From positions 1 to 10,114 of the forward strand of contig CAVKYO010000049.1 of the NCBI GenBank assembly GCA_963660495.1: a DNA stretch of 10,114 nt, in the 5' to 3' direction. Position 1 is the stretch's first letter; every line of letters starts with the position of its first letter. Position numbers and translations under genes: made by a program. This document shows, one piece after another, positions 1 through 4,590 of the stretch. The DNA comes from CAG-877 sp963660495 (GTDB lineage Bacteria; Bacillota_I; Bacilli_A; RF39; UBA660). Below the pieces are notes generated by a model that saw only the letters and a list, made by a program, of their open reading frames with translations, was not told the origin of the DNA and did no database searches.

Positions 1-22
1 TAGCACAATTATAAAAATTTGA

Positions 23-259
23 AAAGTAAAAAGCAAATTCCTTATAAATAAAAAAGAAATTGATACAACTAAAGTAATAATTGAAACTTTAAATGAAAAT
101 CATATCACAACTGAAAACCTATTTGAAAAAGTCCATATTATCATCGGTATAGTTGAAAACTATTGTCATGAAATTGTATACCATCATCACCAAACAATGA
201 ACTATGACATTATGAAAAAAGAAGTCATTAAAATCATTACCAATATTTTAACAAACTAA
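23..259 (+). pseudogene. TetR/AcrR-family regulator, C-terminal remnant
   Basis: An open frame of 78 codons lies between an in-frame TGA at 20-22 and a TAA at 257-259. No ATG, GTG or TTG occurs near its beginning. The translation resembles the C-terminal ligand-binding half of TetR-family regulators, with a segment reading GIVENYCHEIVYHHH followed by a helix of KKEVIKIITNIL type. No N-terminal helix-turn-helix is present. All three plus-strand frames contain stops within the first 22 bases, so a simple frameshift does not connect it to a gene further left. It is therefore probably a 5'-deleted remnant. The homology is recognised by eye only. A short functional protein starting at a non-canonical codon is possible but unlikely. 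Confidence 0.5.
32..60. repeat. left copy of imperfect ~28-bp direct repeat
   Basis: This stretch matches 2681-2708 with one single-base gap and about one mismatch. The shared core reads ATTCCTTATAAA followed by an A-rich tail ending in AAAAAAGAAA. Here it overlaps the start of the TetR-like remnant. The second copy sits just beyond the tRNA-Leu terminator, so the two copies bracket the accessory stretch. Confidence 0.45.
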
Positions 260-293
260 AAAGGATATCTATATCTAAATAGAATATCCTTTT
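259..293. terminator. bidirectional terminator between TetR remnant and toxin gene
   Basis: The arms AAAAGGATAT (259-268) and ATATCCTTTT (284-293) pair perfectly. An inner CTAT/ATAG pairing extends the hairpin. Read on the minus strand, the stem ends in a T run (CCTTTTTAG), so it should terminate the toxin-antitoxin transcript. On the plus strand it follows the TetR remnant stop and is also T-rich. The hairpin shares 30 exact bases with the one at 979-1008. Confidence 0.7.
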
Positions 294-294
294 A
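265..294. repeat. exact 30-bp direct repeat, copy 1
   Basis: These 30 bases are identical to 979-1008. The two copies lie just outside the toxin-antitoxin operon, one at each side, and both form part of terminator hairpins. Confidence 0.85.
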
Positions 295-326
295 CTTTAC
301 CAAATAAAACCTTTTTCTACTAAAAT

Positions 327-605
327 CTACTTATCATAATGTGTCCACATTCGTAAAATATGAATTTCATGTTTTTTTTCATCAACTTCATATACTATAC
401 GATGTTGTCTATTAATCCTTCTTGAATATAGACCATTCAAATCACCAAATAATTTTTCATATGCCGTTGGATAACAAAATGGATCTTTAACCATTAAAGC
501 AAGAATATCCTTACAGTTTTTATCTAAACCAGAACTTTTTAATTTTGACTTATCTTTTTCAGCCTGTTTTGAAAACTTTATTATATATTCCTTACCATTC
601 TTCAT
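327..605 (-). CDS. yoeB: YoeB/Txe-family mRNA interferase toxin
   Basis: A 92-residue RelE-superfamily toxin of the YoeB/Txe type. Members cleave mRNA in the ribosomal A site and are held inactive by a YefM/Axe antitoxin. An ungapped comparison with the E. coli YoeB active-site region places its catalytic residues E46, R65, H83 and Y84 at E50, R69, H89 and Y90 here. The SRRI motif is at 61-64 and the C-terminus reads WTHYDK. The start is set at ATG 605 because AAGGAG (616-621) lies 10 bases upstream, and because the in-frame codons further upstream run back through the antitoxin gene. The gene overlaps the antitoxin by 14 bases, the usual arrangement for translational coupling. All key residues are present, so the toxin looks active. 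Confidence 0.92.
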   Translation of the reverse strand: MKNGKEYIIKFSKQAEKDKSKLKSSGLDKNCKDILALMVKDPFCYPTAYEKLFGDLNGLYSRRINRQHRIVYEVDEKKHEIHILRMWTHYDK

Positions 606-849
606 CAGAATTGAACTCCTTGGCAGATTCCCATTTTTCAGTTTTTCTAATATCATTTATATTTTCTACAAAACCTGGAATACTAGATAAATAAAGTGTT
701 TCTTCAATATTTTTCCATTCATCTTCAGAAATTAAAACTGCATTTTTACCTTTATTATTTACTATCGTTATAGGATTAAAGCCAACGTTAACATCAGCAA
801 CAAGTTGAAATAAGTTCTGTCTGGCATTTGTAATGTTAATAGTACTCAT
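592..849 (-). CDS. yefM: YefM/Phd-family antitoxin
   Basis: An 85-residue antitoxin of the Phd/YefM family, first gene of the operon with the YoeB-type toxin. The N-terminal half has the family pattern MSTINITNARQNLFQLV, then a strand reading ITIVNNKGKNAVLIS and a helix beginning EDEWKNIEETLYL. This half is expected to dimerise and bind DNA. The acidic, less ordered C-terminal half should wrap the toxin. The start is ATG 849, preceded by a strong GGAGGT with good spacing. A longer in-frame extension to 897 would begin inside the promoter and is rejected. Autoregulation through the palindrome in its promoter is likely. Confidence 0.92.
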   Translation of the reverse strand: MSTINITNARQNLFQLVADVNVGFNPITIVNNKGKNAVLISEDEWKNIEETLYLSSIPGFVENINDIRKTEKWESAKEFNSDEEW

Positions 850-868
850 ACTATACCTCCATAAATAA

Positions 869-897
869 ATTATAACGTACTTTTTTACGTACGTCAA
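869..897 (-). promoter_or_regulatory. toxin-antitoxin promoter with embedded palindromic operator
   Basis: A near-consensus SigA promoter on the minus strand has -35 TTGACG (892-897), a 17-base spacer and -10 TATAAT (869-874). The spacer holds the inverted repeat ACGTAC (875-880) / GTACGT (889-894), each arm with a GTAC core. E. coli YefM binds palindromes with a TGTACA core, so this is a good candidate for the autoregulatory operator. Binding here would block both promoter elements. Confidence 0.82.
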
Positions 898-900
898 GTA

Positions 901-950
901 TATTGTAAGTTATTATTATTCTATATATTATAAGTTATTATTATTCTATG
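901..950. repeat. 25-bp tandem repeat, two copies
   Basis: Units 901-925 and 926-950 share TAAGTTATTATTATTCTAT and differ at about two positions. They lie directly upstream of the toxin-antitoxin promoter. No function is visible. Slippage or a duplicated binding site are both possible. Confidence 0.75.
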
Positions 951-971
951 CATTTTTATATTTTCCATACG

Positions 972-1008
972 AAAAAAAATATCTATATCTAAATAGAATA
1001 TCCTTTTA
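972..1008 (-). terminator. terminator of the acidic orphan gene
   Basis: On the minus strand AAAAGGATAT pairs with ATATTTTTTT, using two G-U wobble pairs, and the inner CTAT/ATAG pairs extend the stem. The descending arm runs into a T tract. The gene's own TAG stop lies in the hairpin. This is the wobble-paired version of the perfect hairpin at 259-293. Confidence 0.55.
979..1008. repeat. exact 30-bp direct repeat, copy 2
   Basis: Identical to 265-294. It encodes the last residues and the stop codon of the acidic orphan gene on the minus strand, whereas copy 1 is non-coding. Confidence 0.85.
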
Positions 1009-1438
1009 TTTTCACATCATTAACTGGTTGCATATCAAGAATACCTGCTACCTTTTCAACATCACTACGACTAAATAAAGTACTTGCTTTTTTTATCAAA
1101 CTAGAAAGTTCTTCATCACCAAAATTAAACGTACTTAAATCATTTCGACTATCATTAACAGTAGCTCTACTATCACTAGTTCTTAAAGGCAAGTCAGTAT
1201 CAAAGCTATTACCTAAATTAGTCCAAGCATCAATATCAGTAAATAAAAATAATTCACTCTCATCTACATCCGGAAAGTCAAAATCAGACCATTCACTTTT
1301 CTTACCTAATAAAGCTAATAGTTCATCATCATTTTCCATTTCACTATTAGTACCATTATCATCATCATCAAAAAAATGTTCATCAAGTTCACTGAACTCA
1401 TCAAATTCACTTGTAAACGAAAATTTAAAATCCATCAT
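989..1438 (-). CDS. acidic orphan protein, function unknown
   Basis: I do not recognise this 149-residue protein. It is strikingly acidic, with roughly three Asp/Glu for each Lys/Arg. Acidic and aromatic residues alternate in the N-terminal half (EFDEFSELDEHFFDDDD), and a more ordinary C-terminal helical part reads DEELSSLIKKASTLF. There is no signal peptide, membrane segment or Cys cluster. The start is placed at the first of two adjacent ATG codons (1438). An in-frame TTG at 1450 is possible but less likely, because the GGTG it overlaps can serve as the ribosome binding site. The gene has its own strong promoter and its own terminator, so it is probably expressed as a single cistron. A DNA-mimic or inhibitor role is conceivable from the charge, but nothing proves it. 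Confidence 0.7.
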   Translation of the reverse strand: MMDFKFSFTSEFDEFSELDEHFFDDDDNGTNSEMENDDELLALLGKKSEWSDFDFPDVDESELFLFTDIDAWTNLGNSFDTDLPLRTSDSRATVNDSRNDLSTFNFGDEELSSLIKKASTLFSRSDVEKVAGILDMQPVNDVKIKGYSI

Positions 1439-1474
1439 AATAAACACCAATCTCTCTCATAAATTGCAGTGCTT

Positions 1475-1503
1475 ATTTTACCATAAAAGCTCTTATTTGT
1501 CAA
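1475..1503 (-). promoter_or_regulatory. SigA-type promoter of the acidic orphan gene
   Basis: On the minus strand -35 TTGACA (1498-1503), a 17-base spacer and -10 TAAAAT (1475-1480) make a near-consensus promoter. Transcription should begin near 1468, about 30 bases before ATG 1438. It shows that the acidic gene is transcribed independently of the phosphatase gene upstream. Confidence 0.78.
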
Positions 1504-1536
1504 TGAAATCAACAGTTTATTAACTATCAAACAAGT

Positions 1537-2157
1537 CTATATTTTAATATTTTCTACATTAAATAAATTAAAATCATTATCAAATTCCAATTTAAAAGTT
1601 TGACAATAATTCCATTTTCCATCAAAGAAAACTCTATCATTAAACTTATAATCACTATCATAAGTAACACTACACCAAGTACCAAGTAAATACATAATAG
1701 AAGTAGAATGTGTTACTATCAAAATTCTTTTATCTTTATACTCATTCATAACTTTCATAAGAGAAGTATACATTCTCTCTAAAGTCTCTCTCCTACTTTC
1801 GCCATCACCAATTTTATAATCATAATCATTAAATTGATGAACTTCAAAATCACTAGGTAATTCATTCAACAATTTAATACCATGACGTCTTTCATTAAAA
1901 CCATCTGTTACATTTATAAGTAAATTGTTTCTATCAGCAAAATACTTAGCTGTACTAATAGTCCTAGAAAAACTACTACTCCATACTACATCTAAATTAT
2001 TAAATTCATCCATTAAACTAACCTTTTCTGCTAGTTTTTCTCCATCAACACTTAAAACTGTTTTTTTATTAGAAGTATAAAAATCTTCATCACTATCAAT
2101 CATTCCTAATTGTTTTTTTATTATTTCTGAATGTCTCATTAAATATATAGTTGTCAT
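1537..2157 (-). CDS. histidine phosphatase family protein (phosphoglycerate mutase-like)
   Basis: A 206-residue protein of the histidine phosphatase superfamily, whose members transfer phosphate through a catalytic His. Visible motifs are LMRHSE with the catalytic R8-H9, the phosphate-binding Arg in SSSFSRT (R65), NERRHG with the acid residue E89, DGESRRE (118-124), and ILIVTHS with the second His (H150). The spacing fits the family and the core looks complete. The usual RHG is RHS here, a common variation. The substrate cannot be told, and a small-molecule or protein phosphatase is as likely as a glycolytic mutase. The start is ATG 2157, chosen for GGAGGT five bases upstream. The seven extra in-frame residues upstream would overlap the promoter region. 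It appears to be a single gene with its own promoter. Confidence 0.85.
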   Translation of the reverse strand: MTTIYLMRHSEIIKKQLGMIDSDEDFYTSNKKTVLSVDGEKLAEKVSLMDEFNNLDVVWSSSFSRTISTAKYFADRNNLLINVTDGFNERRHGIKLLNELPSDFEVHQFNDYDYKIGDGESRRETLERMYTSLMKVMNEYKDKRILIVTHSTSIMYLLGTWCSVTYDSDYKFNDRVFFDGKWNYCQTFKLEFDNDFNLFNVENIKI

Positions 2158-2170
2158 ATTACCTCCAAAT

Positions 2171-2199
2171 ATTATCAATATAAATATATTATCTCACAA
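2171..2199 (-). promoter_or_regulatory. candidate promoter of the histidine phosphatase gene
   Basis: On the minus strand -35 TTGTGA (2194-2199), a 17-base spacer and -10 GATAAT (2171-2176) fit a SigA promoter, directly upstream of the GGAGGT and ATG 2157. Confidence 0.5.
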
Positions 2200-2202
2200 G
2201 TA

Positions 2203-2523
2203 TTAATTTTTTTCATTTAATTTTCTTATTTGTTCCACATTATTTAAAATATTTAATTGATATTTTGCTATTTCACACAATATATCAAATCTTTCTTCTT
2301 TACTCTTTCCAATTTTTATTAATTCAGCATTATGTGATTCTAAATTAGATAAAACTGTTAATTCATTTATTGTTGCATAGTCTCTTACATTTTCTAATTT
2401 TTTCAACCTTTCAAATACTTTTGTTAAGTATAGTTTAAAGACAGGACTTATTGCAGAAGCAAATTCAAATGCTATATCCTTATGAGCATAAGTTTCACCA
2501 TACTTTTCACGTTTAGAATACAT
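2203..2523 (-). pseudogene. KilA-N domain protein remnant, internally deleted
   Basis: A 106-codon frame whose two halves match separate parts of phage-type KilA-N proteins as I know them. Residues 7-42 (KYGETYAHKDIAFEFASAIS and onward to ERLKK) are the end of the KilA-N domain. Residues 44-92 (NVRDYATINELTVLSNLES and onward) match the distal C-terminal region. In full-length relatives some 60-70 residues separate these parts, so the join near residues 42-44 looks like an in-frame deletion. The first part of the domain is also missing: the in-frame reading stops ten codons upstream of the ATG. No convincing ribosome binding site precedes the ATG. The intact frame leaves open a short expressed protein, but a decayed prophage gene is the better reading. 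Confidence 0.6.
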
Positions 2524-2540
2524 TCTTATTGCATTCGTTA

Positions 2541-2560
2541 TTTCACACCATTATGTGAAA
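2541..2560. repeat. inverted repeat TTTCACA/TGTGAAA
   Basis: TTTCACA (2541-2547) and TGTGAAA (2554-2560) face each other across six bases. A further TGTGAA half-site follows at about 2566. This looks like an operator or recombinase-type site upstream of the KilA-N remnant, but no regulator is identified. Confidence 0.5.
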
Positions 2561-2598
2561 CTCAATGTGAACGTATGAAGCTCTGCACTTTTCCCAAA

Positions 2599-2616
2599 TC
2601 CGTCGAATTCGACGGA
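2599..2616. repeat. perfect 18-bp palindrome
   Basis: TCCGTCGAATTCGACGGA is a perfect palindrome and is unusually GC-rich for this region. It lies in the non-coding gap between the KilA-N remnant and the tRNA gene. It has no loop or T run, so it is more likely a protein-binding site than a terminator. Its GTCGAA cores resemble half of a Spo0A box, but the outer bases do not match. Confidence 0.7.
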
Positions 2617-2680
2617 ATTAAAATTAAGATTATAAATTGATTACCAAATCTTTAAAAAATTAAAAGTCGTTTTATTACTG

Positions 2681-2708
2681 AGCAATTCCTTATAAACAAA
2701 AAAGAAAC
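2681..2708. repeat. right copy of imperfect ~28-bp direct repeat
   Basis: Matches 32-60 with one gap and about one mismatch. The copy overlaps the T-rich side of the tRNA terminator. Confidence 0.45.
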
Positions 2709-2725
2709 CCGTTTTAAGTTTCTTT
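2696..2725 (-). terminator. tRNA-Leu terminator
   Basis: On the minus strand AAAGAAAC (2718-2725) pairs with GTTTCTTT (2701-2708) across a nine-base loop, followed by more T residues. It lies 11 bases after the CCA end of the tRNA. Confidence 0.7.
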
Positions 2726-2736
2726 ATCATTCATCT

Positions 2737-2823
2737 TGGTGCTCGTATCCGGACTTGAACCGGAACTCTATCGCTAGAAGTAGATTTTGAGTCTACCGCG
2801 TCTACCAATTCCGCCATACGAGC
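2737..2823 (-). tRNA. tRNA-Leu (anticodon CAA)
   Basis: An 87-base type II tRNA with an encoded CCA. The acceptor arms GCTCGTA and TACGAGC pair fully. The anticodon stem GTAGA/TCTAC encloses the loop CTCAAAA, giving anticodon CAA, which reads UUG. The T arm TCCGG-TTCAAGT-CCGGA is canonical. A long variable arm with CTA/TAG pairing is typical of leucine tRNAs. It has its own promoter and terminator. Genes for tRNA-Leu are common integration sites, which fits the accessory genes on its 3' side. Confidence 0.97.
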
Positions 2824-2834
2824 AAGACAATCTA

Positions 2835-2863
2835 ATTATAGCAACTTTTTAATTAGACATCAA
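2835..2863 (-). promoter_or_regulatory. tRNA-Leu promoter
   Basis: On the minus strand -35 TTGATG (2858-2863), a 17-base spacer and -10 TATAAT (2835-2840) place the start of transcription about five bases before the mature tRNA. The spacer and -10 lie within an inverted repeat TCTAATTA (2831-2838) / TAATTAGA (2850-2857). No separate strong terminator for scpB is visible, so some read-through into the tRNA is possible. Confidence 0.8.
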
Positions 2864-2872
2864 CATTTTTTT

Positions 2873-3448
2873 CTAAACTTCTACCTCTTCTTTATATTTA
2901 GAAGTATATAAATCAGTCTCATCAGAGTCTTCTTTTTCACTTTCCTCAATAAAACTATTCATATCAGGTAAATCATCTATAGTAGATAAACCAAAATAAT
3001 CTAAAAATTCACTAGTAGTTTCATATAAAATAGGTCTACCAGGTAAATCACTTCTACCAACCTCTTTTATAAAACCCTTCGCAACAAGCTTTCTAATTAT
3101 CTGAGTAGAACCAACACCTCTCATAGAATCAACTTGTATTCTAGTAACAGGTTCATTATAAGCAATAATTGCTAAAGTCTCCAAAGCAGCTTGACTCAAA
3201 GTATTAGTCTCCGGATTTTCAAGTAACTTCTGATAATATTCACGATGTTCATACTTAGTAGTTAATTTAAATCTATTACCCAAAAAATCTATTCTAACTC
3301 CCCTTCCATCATCTTCATAATCATGCTTTAATTCATACAATAAATTCTTAGCTTCACTCTCATCTATCTTTAAAACATCCTCTATTTGCTCCAAAGTAAG
3401 ACCCTCTTCACCCACAACAAATAAAAGTCCTTCCAAAACAGCTTTCAT
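2873..3448 (-). CDS. scpB: segregation and condensation protein B
   Basis: A 191-residue ScpB, the dimeric winged-helix accessory subunit of the SMC-ScpAB condensin, which compacts and segregates the chromosome on the nucleoid. Visible are the N-terminal MKAVLEGLLFVVGEEGLTLE, the conserved TLSQAALETLAIIAYNEPVT (83-102), RGVGSTQIIRKLVAKGFIKE (110-129) and GRPILYETTSEFLDYFGL (137-154). A charged, probably disordered tail follows. The length is normal for the family. It lies three bases after the scpA stop with TAGGAT as a short ribosome binding site, so the two genes should be co-transcribed and translationally coupled. The Smc gene is not in the window. Confidence 0.96.
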   Translation of the reverse strand: MKAVLEGLLFVVGEEGLTLEQIEDVLKIDESEAKNLLYELKHDYEDDGRGVRIDFLGNRFKLTTKYEHREYYQKLLENPETNTLSQAALETLAIIAYNEPVTRIQVDSMRGVGSTQIIRKLVAKGFIKEVGRSDLPGRPILYETTSEFLDYFGLSTIDDLPDMNSFIEESEKEDSDETDLYTSKYKEEVEV

Positions 3449-3451
3449 ATC

Positions 3452-4156
3452 CTACACCGCCTCACAAATAATATCATCAAAAGTATCATTTTGACTAATC
3501 TTAAGTTCCTTATTCTTAGCCATTTCTAATATTGCCAAAAAAGTCGCCACTACATACTCTCTAGAAACAACCGGAAAAAGTTCAAAAAAAGATATTTTTT
3601 TCTTATCCTTTAAAATCTTCTTTATTTCATACCTTCTAGAAGAAACAGATATTTCATTAACTGTAATCTTAGTTTGTAAAGGTTTATTATCACTTTTTCT
3701 TTCCAAAAACTTCTTAAAAGCATCAACCAAGTCATCTAATGTAACATCAGTAGTAATAGTCGTATTCTCTTCAATATAATTTCTTATATTTTCAGGAGAC
3801 TTAGTATATATTTCTTTTCTTAAATTCTCCTTATCCTGAAAAACCTTAGTTATCTCCTTATAAGCTTGATATTCTAATAACCTATTTACAAGTTCTTCTC
3901 TAGGATCTTCCTCTTCCTTATCCTCATCCTTAACATTAGGAAGTAACAACTTAGATTTTAATTCTATAAGTTCAGAAGCCATAACTAAATATTCAGAAGC
4001 AATTTCTAAATTAAGTTTTTCTTGTAAATCCAAATAATTCATATATTGTTCTGTAATCTTTTCTATTTCAATATTCATTATATCCATCTTACTTTCTTTA
4101 ATAAGATGAAGTAGTAAATCCAAAGGCCCTTCAAATTCATTAATTCTAAAATCCAT
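3452..4156 (-). CDS. scpA: segregation and condensation protein A (kleisin)
   Basis: ScpA is the kleisin subunit that bridges the Smc heads and binds a ScpB dimer. The diagnostic N-terminal FEGPLDLLLHLIKESKMDI and KITEQYMNYL, then EIASEYLVMASELIELKSKLLLP, are present. A central acidic linker follows, and the C-terminal winged-helix part reads EYVVATFLAILEMAKNKEL. I place the start at ATG 4156 (234 residues), because the family normally begins about ten residues before FEGPLDLL. ATG 4168 is a close alternative. The frame is open back to 4210, but that start has no ribosome binding site and would lie upstream of the candidate promoter. The gene is first in the scpA-scpB operon and divergent from the RNHCP gene. 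Confidence 0.94.
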   Translation of the reverse strand: MDFRINEFEGPLDLLLHLIKESKMDIMNIEIEKITEQYMNYLDLQEKLNLEIASEYLVMASELIELKSKLLLPNVKDEDKEEEDPREELVNRLLEYQAYKEITKVFQDKENLRKEIYTKSPENIRNYIEENTTITTDVTLDDLVDAFKKFLERKSDNKPLQTKITVNEISVSSRRYEIKKILKDKKKISFFELFPVVSREYVVATFLAILEMAKNKELKISQNDTFDDIICEAV

Positions 4157-4189
4157 GTTATCACTCATTTCTAACTTATATCCATTACA

Positions 4190-4218
4190 AGTATAACAAA
4201 TTTTTAACATTAATAAAA
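4190..4218 (-). promoter_or_regulatory. candidate scpAB promoter
   Basis: On the minus strand TATACT (4190-4195) could be a -10, with a weak TTTTAT (4213-4218) 17 bases upstream. Transcription near 4183 would exclude the ATG at 4210 and favour ATG 4168 or 4156. Confidence 0.35.
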
Positions 4219-4223
4219 ATATA

Positions 4224-4252
4224 TTTTTCTTTTTTCATAAAAAGTTTATAAT
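4224..4252 (+). promoter_or_regulatory. candidate promoter of the RNHCP gene
   Basis: A perfect TATAAT (4247-4252) has a weak T-rich -35 (4224-4229). Transcription would begin near 4259, leaving a leader of only about ten bases that is almost entirely the ribosome binding site AGGTGA (4259-4264). Confidence 0.45.
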
Positions 4253-4268
4253 ATATTTAGGTGATTTA

Positions 4269-4571
4269 ATGAAACAATTTACAATGCGTGATGAAAGTTT
4301 TACTTGTGAGAACTGTCATAAAGAAGTAAAACCTCTAGGCTATACAGCTAGAGATCATTGTCCATACTGTCTATATTCAAAACATGTAGACATAAATCCA
4401 GGAGATAGGCAAAATCCTTGCAAAGGACTATTAAAGCCTACTGGTATTGAAAAATATAAAGATACATATAAAATACTTTATAAATGTGAAAAATGTCATA
4501 AAGACCATAAAAACATTGTCGCAACAGACGATGACATGGAAAAAATAATAGAAATATCAAAAGTCAACTAA
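4269..4571 (+). CDS. RNHCP domain-containing zinc-ribbon protein
   Basis: A 100-residue protein of the RNHCP family, small zinc-ribbon-like proteins of unknown function. Visible are FTCENCHKEV with C13 and C16, then RDHCPYCLYSKHVDINPGDR (29-47), the family signature with C31 and C34. PCKGLLKPTGI follows, and a second CxxC at C73/C76 (YKCEKCHKDHKN). The Cys pairs should form one or two metal sites. The start ATG 4269 has a good AGGTGA. It is the only intact plus-strand gene in the window, is divergent from scpAB, and ends in a strong hairpin whose stem contains the stop codon. A role in RNA or nucleotide binding is possible for such ribbons but is not shown. Confidence 0.9.
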   Translation: MKQFTMRDESFTCENCHKEVKPLGYTARDHCPYCLYSKHVDINPGDRQNPCKGLLKPTGIEKYKDTYKILYKCEKCHKDHKNIVATDDDMEKIIEISKVN

Positions 4572-4590
4572 AAGCAGTTGACTTTATTTT
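4560..4590. terminator. strong terminator between convergent genes
   Basis: AAAGTCAACT (4560-4569) and AGTTGACTTT (4576-4585) form a perfect 10-bp stem with a six-base loop, followed by ATTTTTT on the plus strand. The RNHCP stop lies in the stem. The convergent peptidase gene ends at 4591, so the hairpin probably serves both, though its minus-strand T run is weaker. Confidence 0.85.

Noticed and set aside
606..656. Longer toxin start at 656
   Set aside because: The 17 extra residues lie within the antitoxin frame. ATG 605 has AAGGAG at proper spacing and begins where YoeB proteins normally begin.
850..897. Longer antitoxin start at 897
   Set aside because: The extension would be encoded by the promoter and ribosome binding site. 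ATG 849 has GGAGGT directly upstream.
901..1010. CRISPR-like repeats near the toxin-antitoxin operon
   Set aside because: Only two adjoining 25-base units without spacers, and a separate 30-base pair 700 bases apart. There is no regular repeat-spacer structure and no cas gene.
2599..2616. The 18-bp palindrome as a pair of Spo0A boxes
   Set aside because: The GTCGAA/TTCGAC cores match, but the outer two bases (CC/GG) do not fit the TTGTCGAA consensus and no sporulation gene is adjacent.
4157..4210. Longer ScpA start at 4210
   Set aside because: No ribosome binding site, an extra 18 residues not seen in the family, and a candidate promoter lies inside the extension.
4211..4268. Riboswitch or long leader in the scpA/RNHCP divergent gap
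   Set aside because: Only 58 bases separate the outermost starts, and the gap is explained by two promoters and ribosome binding sites. No folded leader is visible.
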